From NCBI RefSeq assembly GCF_002723835.1, contig NZ_BEWG01000013.1, forward strand, positions 1 through 64,000: 64,000 nt of DNA, in the 5' to 3' direction. This document shows, piece by piece, positions 26,533-38,651 of this stretch (its first letter is position 1; each line of letters starts with the position of its first letter). Origin of the DNA: Mycobacterium sp. shizuoka-1. Its GTDB lineage: Bacteria > Actinomycetota > Actinomycetes > Mycobacteriales > Mycobacteriaceae. The position numbers and the translations under genes were made by a program. The notes beneath the pieces were generated by a model. The model was not told where the DNA came from and made no database searches. It was given only the letters and a program-made list of their open reading frames with translations.

Positions 26533-27444
26533 ATGGTCGTCATGGTCTCCACCCTGGTCAGCCCCGGGCAGTCGCACTGGAGCCGGTGGAGCACCCAGAT
26601 GCATCTGCTGGTCACCCGGCCCACCGCGCTGGCGGCCGCACGCGCGGTCGTCGACGCCGAACTCGACGCGGTGGAGGCGGCCGCGTCGCGATTCCGGCCC
26701 GATTCGGAGATCGCTGCGCTGACGGGGGGAGTCCGGACCGCGGTCAGTCCGCTGCTCGCCGAGCTCATCGAAGACGCGCTGGCCGCGGCCCGGTTCACCG
26801 ACGGCGACGTCGATCCCACTGTCGGCTCGGCGATGATCGCGCTGGGCTATGACCGCGATATCGGCGAACTCAGTCCGGGTGCGCCCAGGGTGGCGTCGCT
26901 CGCCGTCGCGTCGGACTGGTCGATGGTGGAGTTCGACGGGCACACCGTACGGGTGCCCGAGGGGGTGGTGCTCGACCTGGGCGCCACCGCGAAGGCTGCG
27001 GCGGCGGACCGCTGCGCGCGACGGGTGTACGCCCAGACCGGCAGCGGGGTTCTGGTCAACCTCGGCGGCGACATCGCCACCGCCGGGCCCACCCCGCAGG
27101 GCGGGTGGCCAGTGCTGGTCCAGGACACCGACGACGATCCGGCCGGCCAGGTCCTGCTGGGCGCCGACGCGGGCCTGGCCACCTCCAGCACATCGCGGCG
27201 ACGCTGGTGGCGCGGCGGCGACGTGGTCCACCACATTCTCGACCCGCGCACCGGGCAGTCCGCTGACCCGGTGTGGCGCAGCGTCAGCGTCGCGGCGGGT
27301 AGCTGTCTGGCCGCCAACGCGATCAGCACGGCAGCGATCATCCGCGGCCGTTCGGCACCGAATTGGGTTGCCGGGCTTGGGGTGCCGGCCCGCTTCGTCG
27401 AACGCGACGGATCGGTACGCACGATTGGAGGGTGGCCGCAGTGA
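26533..27444 (+). CDS. ApbE-like FAD:protein FMN transferase
   Basis: This protein of about 303 residues has the ApbE-family core: SRFRPDSEIAAL near residue 56, DPTVGSAMIALGYD, LDLGATAKAAAADR (variant of DLGGIAKG), LVNLGGDIA and HHILDPRTGQ with the metal-binding Asp. Such enzymes attach FMN covalently through a phosphoester to Thr/Ser of target flavoproteins, usually exported or membrane redox proteins. ATG 26533 and ATG 26542 are both possible starts. The stop overlaps the ferredoxin start by 4 bp (GTGA). No FMN-binding acceptor or ferric-reductase-like membrane protein is encoded nearby. Confidence 0.85.
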   Translation: MVVMVSTLVSPGQSHWSRWSTQMHLLVTRPTALAAARAVVDAELDAVEAAASRFRPDSEIAALTGGVRTAVSPLLAELIEDALAAARFTDGDVDPTVGSAMIALGYDRDIGELSPGAPRVASLAVASDWSMVEFDGHTVRVPEGVVLDLGATAKAAAADRCARRVYAQTGSGVLVNLGGDIATAGPTPQGGWPVLVQDTDDDPAGQVLLGADAGLATSSTSRRRWWRGGDVVHHILDPRTGQSADPVWRSVSVAAGSCLAANAISTAAIIRGRSAPNWVAGLGVPARFVERDGSVRTIGGWPQ

Positions 27445-27662
27445 CGCAACGACTGCACATCGACTGGACCCGCTGCGATGGCCGAGGCCTGTGCGCCGAA
27501 CTACTGCCCGATGTGTTCACCCGCGACGACTGGGGATACCCGTTGGCGCGCAAAAGCGCTCGCGAACCGGCTATCCCGACCGAGTCGATCAAATACGCGA
27601 AAGCCGCGGTGAAGCGCTGCCCGCGGATGGCTCTGCGCGTGCTGGCGCCCGAGGCTCAGTGA
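27441..27662 (+). CDS. 3Fe-4S-type ferredoxin
   Basis: This 73-residue ferredoxin has three Cys ligands in C-x5-C (RCDGRGLC) and a later CP (KRCPRMAL), which fits a 3Fe-4S cluster. It starts at GTG 27441, overlapping the apbE stop. Unlike P450-associated ferredoxins, it is paired with an FMN transferase, so it may donate electrons to a flavinylated partner. That partner is not in this window. The gene ends 5 bp from the convergent maltokinase stop. Confidence 0.85.
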   Translation: MTQRLHIDWTRCDGRGLCAELLPDVFTRDDWGYPLARKSAREPAIPTESIKYAKAAVKRCPRMALRVLAPEAQ

Positions 27663-27666
27663 GCGC

Positions 27667-28985
27667 TCACCCCACCAGTCGGGCGATCGACCGCATCGGA
27701 ATGTGCAGCCAGCTCGGCCGGTATCGCGCCTCGTAGGCCGCCTCGTACACCGCCTTGTCCAGCTCATAGGCCTCCAGCACGGTGGCCTGATCGCGCGGAT
27801 CGAGGTCGGCCTCGGCGGCGTACCCGTCGCAGAACGACGCGCAGTTGCGGTCGACCCACTCCTTGGCGCGCGCGGCCAGTTGCCGGTCGTCGGTCTGATC
27901 GATCAGCTGTTGGTAGGCAGCATATTCGAACGAGCGCAGCATGCCGGCGATGTCGCGCAGTGGTGAATCCGGCTTACGCCGCTCCTCAATCGGCTGGCCC
28001 GGCTCGCCCTCGAAGTCGATCAGCAGCCACGCCTCGGGCGTGCGCAGCACCTGGCCCAGGTGCAGATCCCCGTGCACACGTTGCACGGTGACCGGCTCGT
28101 CGACCAGCTTCGCGTAACGCTCCTCGATCGCCGGTAGGTACCCGGCGAGATCGGGCACCGCCGCTGCCGCGGTGGCCAGTCGCTCGCGCATGACGTCGAC
28201 AGGAAGCATTGCCGTCGACGTACCCAGTTCCTGGGCCAGCGTGGCGTGCACCGAGGCCACCGCCTCGCCCAATCGGTATGCCTCCCCGGCGAAGTCGCCG
28301 CCGACCTCATAGGCGTACAGGTCGCCCTCGGCATACAGGTCACGCGTGCTCGCCGTGGCCATGTTCCAGCCTTCCGCGGAGTTCGCCGCGTAGGCCGTCA
28401 CCATGCCGAGCGGGCAGGGCCGACCGTCCTCGCTCGTCTCGAACGATCCGAGAAGCCGGGCCACGTGCGGGTTTCCGGCCCGGCCCAGCACCCGGTTGAG
28501 TTCGATGTCGGGATTGATCCCGGCCGATATCCGGCGAAACAACTTGAAGATTGCCTGATCGTCGAACACCACGCTGGTATTGCTCTGTTCGGCACCTGAG
28601 ACCCGCGGCGCGGCCTCCAGCGGCAGGGTGACATCCGGTTCTTTGGTGAAGGTGATGTCGCCGATCCGGGCACCGGAGTCGACCAATGACAGCAGGAACT
28701 GCGCCGCCGACGGGTCGTACAGTCCGTCATAGGCGGTGTGGTCGTCGTCCGCCCCAATCGTGGCGATGGTGTCGTATTCCGAGAGCGGAGCGCAATCCCA
28801 TTGGACGACAACTTGATAACGTTCGGACGTGCCGTCGGTATAGGCGACGTCGACGAGCATCAGATCGAGTTCGGGGCGCAGGGCCACCACCTCGGCGGTT
28901 TGCGCCGAGGCCAGGGTGCGGGTGCGGCCGGCATACCACCGCTGGGTGGGCAGCCATTCGGACCAGGGCAGGTTCACCGGTGAGC

Positions 28986-28989
<4 letters not shown>
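27667..28989 (-). CDS. mak: Maltokinase (Mak/Pep2)
   Basis: This 440-residue enzyme phosphorylates maltose to maltose-1-phosphate with ATP, feeding GlgE-driven alpha-glucan synthesis. An N-terminal cap with [12 protein letters not shown] is followed by the APH-like lobe with [14 protein letters not shown] and metal-binding [12 protein letters not shown]. The length fits mycobacterial Mak (about 455). The ATG overlaps the treS stop by 4 bp (28986-28989). TreS and Mak form a complex in mycobacteria, so this operon links trehalose to maltose-1-phosphate. glgE itself is not in the window. Confidence 0.95.
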
Positions 28990-30740
<1,751 letters not shown>

Positions 30741-30823
30741 CTAGGTGTCACTACCCCACACTGGCCGAACCGAATCGTCGCCCGACGTCTTTGTCGTCCG
30801 CCCACCGTTGTAGTGGTCCCACC

Positions 30824-30841
30824 GCCGGGTGGCAACCCGGC
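30824..30841 (-). terminator. Terminator-like hairpin between oxidoreductase and treS
   Basis: GCCGGGT (30824-30830), GGCA, ACCCGGC (30835-30841) forms a 7-bp stem with a 4-base loop, 29 bp past the oxidoreductase stop. It has no T-tract, as is common for mycobacterial candidates. It would also sit in the treS leader region. Confidence 0.45.
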
Positions 30842-30869
30842 CATTGAAAATGCTTGGGGCAGTAGCGAG

Positions 30870-31850
30870 TTACCCTGCGCCTCGGATGCGGACGACGACC
30901 TTGCCCTTGGCGGTGCGATTCTCCAGCGAGGCGACCGCTACGGCGGCCTGCTCGAGGGGATAGACCTCCGGCTGGGGCGCGGCCAGCGCACCCGAGGTCA
31001 GCAGGGCAGCCAGCCCGTCCCACTGCTCGGCGAGCGCACCGGGGTGGGACATCGTCCAGGCACCCCAGCCGACGCCGACGACATCGATGTTGTTCAGCAG
31101 CAGCCGGTTGACCTTGACGGTGGGGATCTCGCCGCCGGTGAACCCGACCACCAGCAACCGCCCGCCGGGGGCCAGCGAGCGCAGCGAGTCGGTGAACCGG
31201 TCGCCGCCGACCGGATCCATCACGATGTCGACGCCCTTCCCACCGGTGAGCTCGGCCACCGCATCCTTGAAGCCGTCGGCCAGCACGACGTCGGTGGCGC
31301 CGGCGGCCCGGGCGACGTCCGCCTTGTCCTCGCTGCTGACCACCGCGATCACCCGGCTGGCGCCCAGGGCCGGCGCCAGCCGCAGCGTGGAGGTACCAAT
31401 TCCGCCGGCCGCACCGTGCACCAGCACCGTCTCGCCTGCGGCCAGCCGGCCCCGCACGGTCAGCGCGAAGTACACGGTCAGGTCGTTGAACAGCAGCCCG
31501 GCACCCGCCTCGAAACTCACGTTGTCGGGCAGCGGGAACACCCGCTCCGGCGTGAGCTCCACCGTCTCGGCCATCGCGCCGGTGATCATCGTCAGGCCGA
31601 CGACCCGGTCGCCGGCCTTGACCGGCGCATCGGCGGGCGCGGAGCGCACCACACCGGCGATCTCGGCGCCAAGGGTGAACGGCAGCTCGGGCTTGTACTG
31701 GTAGAGCCCGCGGGTCAGCAAGGCGTCGGGGAAGGCCACCCCCGCGGCGTGTACGTCGACGAGGATCGCGCCGTCACCGGACGGTTCGTCGATCTCCACC
31801 AGTTGTACTGACTCCGGACCGGCAAGTTCGGTCACCCTTATCGCCCGCAT
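30870..31850 (-). CDS. Zinc-independent NADPH:quinone oxidoreductase (MDR family)
   Basis: This 326-residue medium-chain reductase has an N-terminal GroES-like part (about 1-120; FTLGAEIAGVV) and a Rossmann domain with HGAAGGIGTSTLRLA. The structural and catalytic zinc Cys of alcohol dehydrogenases are missing, as in quinone oxidoreductases. It reduces a quinone or enone with NAD(P)H; the physiological substrate is unknown. It ends before a hairpin that separates it from treS. Confidence 0.88.
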   Translation of the reverse strand: MRAIRVTELAGPESVQLVEIDEPSGDGAILVDVHAAGVAFPDALLTRGLYQYKPELPFTLGAEIAGVVRSAPADAPVKAGDRVVGLTMITGAMAETVELTPERVFPLPDNVSFEAGAGLLFNDLTVYFALTVRGRLAAGETVLVHGAAGGIGTSTLRLAPALGASRVIAVVSSEDKADVARAAGATDVVLADGFKDAVAELTGGKGVDIVMDPVGGDRFTDSLRSLAPGGRLLVVGFTGGEIPTVKVNRLLLNNIDVVGVGWGAWTMSHPGALAEQWDGLAALLTSGALAAPQPEVYPLEQAAVAVASLENRTAKGKVVVRIRGAG

Positions 31851-31913
31851 CGCACCTCCATGTTCGGTCGCGTCGCCAGTGTGTCACGACGGCCTGAGCG
31901 GTCCAGAGGGCAC

Positions 31914-32384
31914 TCAGCGGGGGATGTCGATGGCCAGCAGGTCGACCTGCAGCTCTCCGCGCGGAGTCGAGTAGGTGACGGTCTCGCCGGCCTGTCGCCC
32001 GAACAATGCCAGCCCCAGCGGACTGTCCGAGGTCAGGGTGGTGTCCTCTTCGCCGGCCGGGGTCTCCTCGAGGAAGTGGATGATGCGCATCTGCACCGGC
32101 TCGTCACCCGGGAACTGCAGCGTCACCGTCGTCCCGTTCGGCAACTGGCCCGGGGAGTCGGCGTTCCCGCCGGCCAGCAGCCAGGTCAGCCGTTTGATCT
32201 GGTCTTCGATACCGGCCAGGTCCTCGGAGCGCTGCAGCGCGTCGGCATCGTCGCCGCGGTCCCCCACCGTCTCGGCGTCGGCCTGCAGGTCGGCGCGCAT
32301 CTGATCGCGACGACCGCGCAGGTCGTCGAGTTCTTCCTCGATGCGACTGCGTTCCTTGCCGGTGAATTCGGTGTCCTGACCCAT
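31914..32384 (-). CDS. GreA/GreB-like transcription factor
   Basis: This 156-residue protein has an N-terminal charged coiled coil (about 8-75; GKERSRIEEELDDLRGRRDQ) and a C-terminal FKBP-like Gre domain (LPNGTTVTLQF; TSDSPLGLALFGRQAGETV). Gre factors enter the RNA polymerase secondary channel and promote transcript cleavage. This paralog is more acidic than housekeeping GreA and may be a regulator or Rnk-like variant. ATG 32384 is chosen because the coiled coil starts there; no strong ribosome site is visible. Confidence 0.8.
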   Translation of the reverse strand: MGQDTEFTGKERSRIEEELDDLRGRRDQMRADLQADAETVGDRGDDADALQRSEDLAGIEDQIKRLTWLLAGGNADSPGQLPNGTTVTLQFPGDEPVQMRIIHFLEETPAGEEDTTLTSDSPLGLALFGRQAGETVTYSTPRGELQVDLLAIDIPR

Positions 32385-32479
32385 GTCCGACAACGTACCT
32401 GCGCCCGAACTCCGCCGAGTCAGAACTGGGAGCGAGAATTTCACGGTGAACGTCACTCGGACGTCTGACTCGATGTGCG

Positions 32480-33522
<1,043 letters not shown>

Positions 33523-33526
<4 letters not shown>

Positions 33527-34317
33527 GCAGGTCCTTTCCCAGCCGCGCCGGCGCGCCGCCTGCGGGTCACGAGTGAGAGGATCAACAGCAGAACGAAGCC
33601 GAAGACCAACGTGGCCAGCGACGCCGCCACCGACGTCGGCCCGTCGCTCTTGCCGATCGCGACGATCACCACCTGCAGGTTCTGGTACCCGCTCAACGAC
33701 GCGATGGTGTATTCGCCGAGGACCACCGCGATCGAGATGAACGCCGCCGACAGGATGCCCGACCAGATGTTGGGCACCACCACCCGCAGGATCGTCGTGG
33801 CCCACCCGGCGCCGAGCGAACGAGCTGCTTCGGCAAGGGTTTTCAGGTCGATCGCGGACAGCGCGGCATCGATCGACCGGTAGGCGAACGGCAGCACGAG
33901 CACGACGTAGACGAACGTCAGTGTCAACGCTGACTCGCCGAGGAAGTAGACCACCCACAGGTAGACGTTGCGCAGCCCGACCACGATCACCAGCGCCGGG
34001 ATGGTCAACGGCAGCAGACAGAGGAACTCGACCGGTCGCCTGCCCCACGGCGCCCGCAACCGCACCCAGATCATGGTCGGCACCAGGATCGCCAGCATCA
34101 ACGTGACGGTGAACACCGCCAGCAGCAGCGAGACGACGATCGCCTGATACAGCATCTCGTTCTGCACCAAGTTCTTCCACGCCTGCACGGTGCGGCCGCC
34201 GTGGATGAGGTCACGGGTGCTGAAGTCGGCCATCGCGTAGAGCGGGAACAGGAAGAAGACACCGAACAGGGTCAGCAGCACCCCGCGCCCGAGCCGCCCG
34301 GCGGTCACTGCAGCCAC
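33523..34317 (-). CDS. ABC importer permease 2 (PotC-like)
   Basis: This 264-residue permease has about six helices and an EAA-type loop near LAEAARSLGAGWATTILRVVVPNI, which contacts the ATPase. It overlaps the upstream permease gene by 13 bp. Together with the neighbouring permease it forms the transmembrane channel. The N-terminal RLGRGVLLTLFGVFFLFP is typical of the CysTW/PotBC family. Confidence 0.9.
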
Positions 34318-35150
34318 CGTGCCGTGCGGCGCACCAGCAGGTTGTAGGCGACCATCACCACGGCCACCACGACGACCATCTCCAGCGCCAGCGCGTAGGC
34401 GAAGCCGGATTGCCCCAGCACCACCTCGGAGGTCAGTGCCGTCCGGATCAGCAGCGGGACGATCGGGCTGCCCTGGCTGACCAGCGCCGCGGCGGTGGCA
34501 TAGGCGGCAAACGCGTTGGCGAACAACAGCAGTGCCGAACCCAGGAAGGCCGGCATCAGCAGCGGGACGCCGACCTCGCGCCAGTAGGCCCAGCGCGAGG
34601 CGCCCAGGCTGACCGCGGCCTCACGCCACTCGGCGCGCAGCCCTTCCAGTGCCGGGGTGAACACGATCACCATCAGCGGGATCTGGAAGTAGGTGTAGAC
34701 CAGTATCAGCCCGCGTAGTGAGTACAGCCAGCCGTCACCGGCGAGGTTGAACCCGAAGCGGTCGACCACCCACAGCGTCAGCACCCCGTTGAGGCCGATG
34801 GTCGCCAGGAACGCGAACGCCAGAGCCACCCCGCCGAATTGAGCGAGCACACTGCACAGCGACATCACCACGCGGCGCAGCGGCGAGGTCGGCGCACTGC
34901 TGACCACCAGCCATGCCAACACCGCGCCGAGCGCCGCGCCGAGCGCTGCCGTGGTTGCCGACAGCAGCACGCTCTTGCCCAGAGCGGACAACGCGGTGTC
35001 GGAGAACAGCAGCCCGATCCGCTGCAGCGAGAACACCCCGTCGAGATAGAACGCGGACACGATCACCGTCACCGTCGGAACGATCAGGAAGATCGTGACG
35101 AACACCCCGAACGGCACCAAGGGCAGGGCCGTGCGAAGCCGCCGGGCCAC
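34305..35150 (-). CDS. ABC importer permease 1 (PotB-like)
   Basis: This 281-residue permease has about six helices and an EAA loop (WREAAVSLGASRWAYWREVGVPLL). Its N-terminal LPLVPFGVFVTIFLIVPT is typical of PotB/FbpB permeases. It starts 4 bp after the binding-protein stop and overlaps the second permease by 13 bp, so the importer genes are tightly coupled. Confidence 0.9.
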   Translation of the reverse strand: MARRLRTALPLVPFGVFVTIFLIVPTVTVIVSAFYLDGVFSLQRIGLLFSDTALSALGKSVLLSATTAALGAALGAVLAWLVVSSAPTSPLRRVVMSLCSVLAQFGGVALAFAFLATIGLNGVLTLWVVDRFGFNLAGDGWLYSLRGLILVYTYFQIPLMVIVFTPALEGLRAEWREAAVSLGASRWAYWREVGVPLLMPAFLGSALLLFANAFAAYATAAALVSQGSPIVPLLIRTALTSEVVLGQSGFAYALALEMVVVVAVVMVAYNLLVRRTARWLQ

Positions 35151-35154
35151 GATC

Positions 35155-36279
35155 TCAGCCGATCGCCTTGGCCCAGTTGTCGGCCAGATACTTGGTGGCG
35201 GCGTCGGTCTGGGCCTGGGTCAGGATGACCGGGGTGCCGCTGACGGCGGGCAGCTTGTCGTAAGCGGCCGCGTCGATGGTGCCCGCCTTGACCATCGCGT
35301 CAGCGCGAACCGGCCGTGCACCACCGGCCAGGTACAGGTTCTGGCCCTCGTCGCTGAAGAGAAACTCCTGCCACAGGCGCGCCGCCGCCGGGTGCGGGGC
35401 GTCTTTGTTGATCGCCTGGAAGTAGTAGCCGCCCAGCACCGCGCCCTGCGGGACGAACACCTTCCAGCTCGGCAGTTTCTTGGTCTGGGCCGCGTTGAGG
35501 TAGTCCCAGTCGATGACCACGGGGGTCTGACCGGATTCGATGGTCGCCGGCGTCGGGTCCACCGGAAGGAAGTTGCCCGCCTGCTTGAGCTTGGTGAAGA
35601 ACGCGACGCCGGGAGCGACGTCGTCGGCCGAGCCACCCTGTGACAACGCCACCATCGCCACCCCGGAGAAGGCGGCACCGGCCTGGGTGGGGTCGCCGTT
35701 GAGCGCCACCTTGCCCTTGTAGTCCGGCTTCAGCAGGTCGTCGACGGTGCTCAGGTCCGGAACCTTCGCCGAGTCGTAGCCGATCGACATGTAGCCGCCG
35801 TAGTCGTTGACCAGCACACCGTCGGGCTCCTTCATCCCGGCCGGGATGCTGTCGAAGGTGGCCACCTGGTAGGGCGCGAACATCGCCTTGTTGGCCACTG
35901 CCACCGACTGGCCGAGATCGAACACGTCCGGTGCGGTGCTGCGGCCCTTCTGCTGGACGGCGGCGTTGATCTCCTCCTGGCTGGCGGCATCGGGCTGCGC
36001 CGAGTTCACCTTGATGCCGTATTTGTCGCCGAAGGCCTTGATGATGGCGCCGTAGTTGGCCCAGTCCGGGGGCAGGGCGATGACGTTGAGCTCGCCTTCT
36101 TTCTTGGCTGCGGCCACCAAGGCGTCCATCCCGCCGAAGTCCGCTGCCGACGTGGCCGCGGCCGCCGAGACACCGGATTCGGTCGTGTCTCCGCCGCTCT
36201 TCTTCTCCGGCGGAGCGCAGGCAACTGCGGTGACCAGGGCGACGGCCGCGACGGCGGAGAGCAGACTGACGTTCTTCAT
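35155..36279 (-). CDS. Periplasmic-type solute-binding lipoprotein (family 1)
   Basis: This 374-residue lipoprotein has a signal helix and a lipobox ending in VAC (about residues 20-22), then a Gly/Ser/Thr linker and a bilobal binding domain starting near GGMDALVAAAKKEGELNV. Segments such as DVFDLGQS, YGGYMSIGYDS and GYYFQAINKDAPHP resemble polyamine, iron(III) or 2-aminoethylphosphonate binding proteins. The ligand cannot be decided. ATG 36279 follows a GAAGG ribosome site. It is the first gene of the importer operon. Confidence 0.88.
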   Translation of the reverse strand: MKNVSLLSAVAAVALVTAVACAPPEKKSGGDTTESGVSAAAATSAADFGGMDALVAAAKKEGELNVIALPPDWANYGAIIKAFGDKYGIKVNSAQPDAASQEEINAAVQQKGRSTAPDVFDLGQSVAVANKAMFAPYQVATFDSIPAGMKEPDGVLVNDYGGYMSIGYDSAKVPDLSTVDDLLKPDYKGKVALNGDPTQAGAAFSGVAMVALSQGGSADDVAPGVAFFTKLKQAGNFLPVDPTPATIESGQTPVVIDWDYLNAAQTKKLPSWKVFVPQGAVLGGYYFQAINKDAPHPAAARLWQEFLFSDEGQNLYLAGGARPVRADAMVKAGTIDAAAYDKLPAVSGTPVILTQAQTDAATKYLADNWAKAIG

Positions 36280-36363
36280 GACCGAACCTTCGTGTGGGCA
36301 AGAAGCGATACGGTGACGCCGGGACGACCGCGACGTTGCGTGAGGGTGAACGGAGTCGTCACC

Positions 36364-36516
36364 ATGCAGCGACAGTACCGCCCGGTTCGCCACGATTTCG
36401 ACCCCTTGCGCGGGTTCGGCGACGTCGCTTGCGATCTCGGCCGGGGTATCGTCCTGGGGTGGTTCTTCGCGATCATGGCGACCCGGGCGACGCACCGTCG
36501 GTTCCGCCGCCGCTGA
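36364..36516 (+). CDS. Small basic protein with one membrane-like segment, 50 residues
   Basis: The ATG 36364 frame encodes 50 residues: MQRQYRPVRHDFDPLRG, then GRGIVLGWFFAIMA (possible membrane helix) and a very basic tail ending RRFRRR. Third codon positions in this frame are strongly GC, while those of the overlapping frame upstream of 36459 are not, which supports real coding here. Its 3' end overlaps the next gene by 58 bp in another frame. It is divergent from the importer operon. The function is unknown. Confidence 0.6.
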   Translation: MQRQYRPVRHDFDPLRGFGDVACDLGRGIVLGWFFAIMATRATHRRFRRR

Positions 36517-37256
36517 CCGACGTCGCCGACTCGACCCGCCCCTCGGCGGCCGAAGAGGCGCGCAGCATCGCCGCGTCGACCAACACCGCGACACTGGCCA
36601 CCCTGACCACCGCAGGCGATCCGTGGGCGTCCTTCGTCACCTACGGTCTGCTCGGCGGCGCACCGGTGCTGTGTGTCTCGAACATGGCCGAGCACGGCCG
36701 CAACCTGCTCGCCGATCCCCGGGCCAGCCTGGCTGTCGTCGCGCCCACCACGGAATCCGACCCGCTGGCCAGCGGCCGCATCACGCTGGCCGGTGTCGCC
36801 GAACGCCCGACCGGAGACGACGTGGCCGCCGCGCGTGCGGCACACCTGGCGGCGGTTCCCGCCGCGAAGTACTACGTGGACTACTCCGACTTCACCCTGT
36901 GGGTGCTGCGCGTGCACCGGGTGCGCTGGGTCGGTGGCTACGGCCGAATGGATTCGGCGACCGCGGCCGACTACGCGGCGGCCGCACCGGATCCGGTCCG
37001 CCCGGACGCCGCGGGCGCACTGGCCCACCTCAACGCCGACCACGCCGAGGCCCTGGTGGAAATGGCGCGCGCATTGGGTGGCTACCCCGACACCACGACC
37101 GCGGTGTGCACCGGCATCGACCGCTACGGGCTCGATCTTCGGGTGCAGACTCCGCGCGGGGTCGGCTACACCCGGGTCGGGTTCGGCACATCGCTGTCCT
37201 CGGCAGACGAATTGCGCACGGCCGCAGTCGATCTGATTGCCCGCGCCCGTCGGTGA
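36459..37256 (+). CDS. HugZ-like protein (split-barrel flavin/heme fold plus DUF2470)
   Basis: This protein of about 265 residues has an N-terminal pyridoxamine-phosphate-oxidase-like barrel (STNTATLATLTTAGDPWASFV; CVSNMAEHGRNLLADPRASL) and a C-terminal DUF2470 domain (HLNADHAEALVEMARALGG). Relatives bind heme, flavin or F420, and HugZ relatives degrade heme. The start is uncertain: GTG 36459 is the only credible in-frame start near the coding-bias switch, and it overlaps the preceding small gene. It converges with the next small gene 1 bp away. Confidence 0.82.
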   Translation: MVLRDHGDPGDAPSVPPPLTDVADSTRPSAAEEARSIAASTNTATLATLTTAGDPWASFVTYGLLGGAPVLCVSNMAEHGRNLLADPRASLAVVAPTTESDPLASGRITLAGVAERPTGDDVAAARAAHLAAVPAAKYYVDYSDFTLWVLRVHRVRWVGGYGRMDSATAADYAAAAPDPVRPDAAGALAHLNADHAEALVEMARALGGYPDTTTAVCTGIDRYGLDLRVQTPRGVGYTRVGFGTSLSSADELRTAAVDLIARARR

Positions 37257-37257
37257 A

Positions 37258-37503
37258 CTAACCGCCCAGTTCGGCGATCGCCATATCGAGGGCGGCAGCC
37301 TGCTCGAGCACTTCACGATCCGAGAGCTGCTCGCCACCGGCCTGCTCGACCAGCTCGGCACGAGTGATGACCGCAAGCGCCCCGCGATACTCGTCGGTGT
37401 CCAACGCCGCCGGGTCGACGACGTCGATGCGTCCCTCGATGAGGATCAGGACCGTGTCGGGCTGGCCGCCGAGGAGTCGGCGGACGTGGTCGGCGGTGAT
37501 CAT
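37258..37503 (-). CDS. Small conserved-looking protein, 81 residues
   Basis: It reads MITADHVRRLLGGQPDTV, LILIEGRIDVVD, then an acidic helical C-terminus (EQAAALDMAIAELGG). ATG 37503 follows a strong AGGAGG ribosome site, which decides it over an upstream start at 37539. There is no signal peptide or membrane segment. It lies 32 bp downstream of the vWA gene on the same strand, so they may be co-transcribed. The function is unknown. Confidence 0.7.
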   Translation of the reverse strand: MITADHVRRLLGGQPDTVLILIEGRIDVVDPAALDTDEYRGALAVITRAELVEQAGGEQLSDREVLEQAAALDMAIAELGG

Positions 37504-37535
37504 CGGGAGCCTCCTGCGCAGTCGGGTCGTACCCA

Positions 37536-38549
37536 TCATGCGGGGAGGTTCCGGTTGACCGCCAGGGCCAGGAAGGTCGCGATCGTCGCCAACAGCACGG
37601 CAAGGCGCAGCCAGCCGGTGCCGCCCGGGGCGCTGGTCGTCTGGTAGCCGACCTGCTGCAGCACCGAGGCGTAGCTTCGGTTGAGCTCGTCGACGGTGGT
37701 CGCGGTGTAGGTCTGTCCCCCGGACAATTCGGCGATCCGCTTCATCTGGGTGCCGTCGGACGGCACCGGGATCGATTCGTCCTTGAGGGTGACCACCCCA
37801 GCGCGGGTGCCGAAGGTGATCGTCGAGACCGGCACGCCTTGGTCCTTGGCGGCTCGGGCAGCGGTGAACGCGCCGCGGGGGTTGTCGGGGTTGGCCGGCT
37901 TGTTCTCGCCGCCGTCGGACAGCAGCACGATGCGTGCCGGTGGTGGCGTCGCGTCCCCGGCGGTGAGGACGGTGGAGACGGTCTGGATGGACTCCAGCGC
38001 CGTGAAGAGCGCCTCCCCGGTGGCAGTGGAGTTGTCCGGCTGCAGTTTGTCCAGCGCGGCGACGGTGGCGCCGTGGTCCGGCGTCGGCGACACGAGCAGA
38101 TTGACGTTGCCCCCGAAGGACACCAGTCCCAGGTTCACTCCCGGCGTCAACTGCTGGGCGAACGTGCGGGCCGCATCCTGGGCTGCCCGAAGCCGGTTCG
38201 GCGCAACATCTTTGGCTTGCATGGACGGCGAGACATCGATCACCAGCATCACGACCGCGCGATTGCGGGGAATGCGCACCTGGTGGGTCGGGCCGGCCAG
38301 CGCGAAGACCAGCGCCAGCAGTGCGGTGGCTGCCAGGGCGATAGGTAAGTGCCGCAGGCGATGTGGCCGCTTCGGGTTGAGCCGGGCCAGCGCCGCGGGG
38401 GCAACGAACCGCCTCAGCCGCCGACGTCGCTGGACCTGTACGACGGTGTAGAGCGCCAACAGTGCGACCGGGACCACCGCGAACACCAGCAGCACCGGAT
38501 GTGCCAGACCGGCCAGCGTCAACGACCCGATGCCGGGCACCGTCACCAC
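37536..38549 (-). CDS. BatA-like von Willebrand factor A membrane protein, copy 1
   Basis: This 337-residue protein has N-terminal helices (about 12-40 and 65-87), a vWA domain with metal-binding MIDAS motif DVSPSM near residue 104, [19 protein letters not shown] and [16 protein letters not shown] blocks, and a C-terminal helix (about 315-333). The topology matches the vWA partner of MoxR AAA proteins (compare Rv1481 of M. tuberculosis, from memory). No moxR or DUF58 gene is adjacent. It is transcribed divergently from a close paralog. GTG 38549 is the start used. Confidence 0.85.
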   Translation of the reverse strand: MVTVPGIGSLTLAGLAHPVLLVFAVVPVALLALYTVVQVQRRRRLRRFVAPAALARLNPKRPHRLRHLPIALAATALLALVFALAGPTHQVRIPRNRAVVMLVIDVSPSMQAKDVAPNRLRAAQDAARTFAQQLTPGVNLGLVSFGGNVNLLVSPTPDHGATVAALDKLQPDNSTATGEALFTALESIQTVSTVLTAGDATPPPARIVLLSDGGENKPANPDNPRGAFTAARAAKDQGVPVSTITFGTRAGVVTLKDESIPVPSDGTQMKRIAELSGGQTYTATTVDELNRSYASVLQQVGYQTTSAPGGTGWLRLAVLLATIATFLALAVNRNLPA

Positions 38550-38651
38550 GCTCGACTCATTCCTGTCGTCACTCTCGGCCAGTCCTCGGGCTCAGGGCAA
38601 GTCCTCAGAATCAGTGGTTAGCCTCTCCGTTGTACCGGCCGAAGTTGAGAG

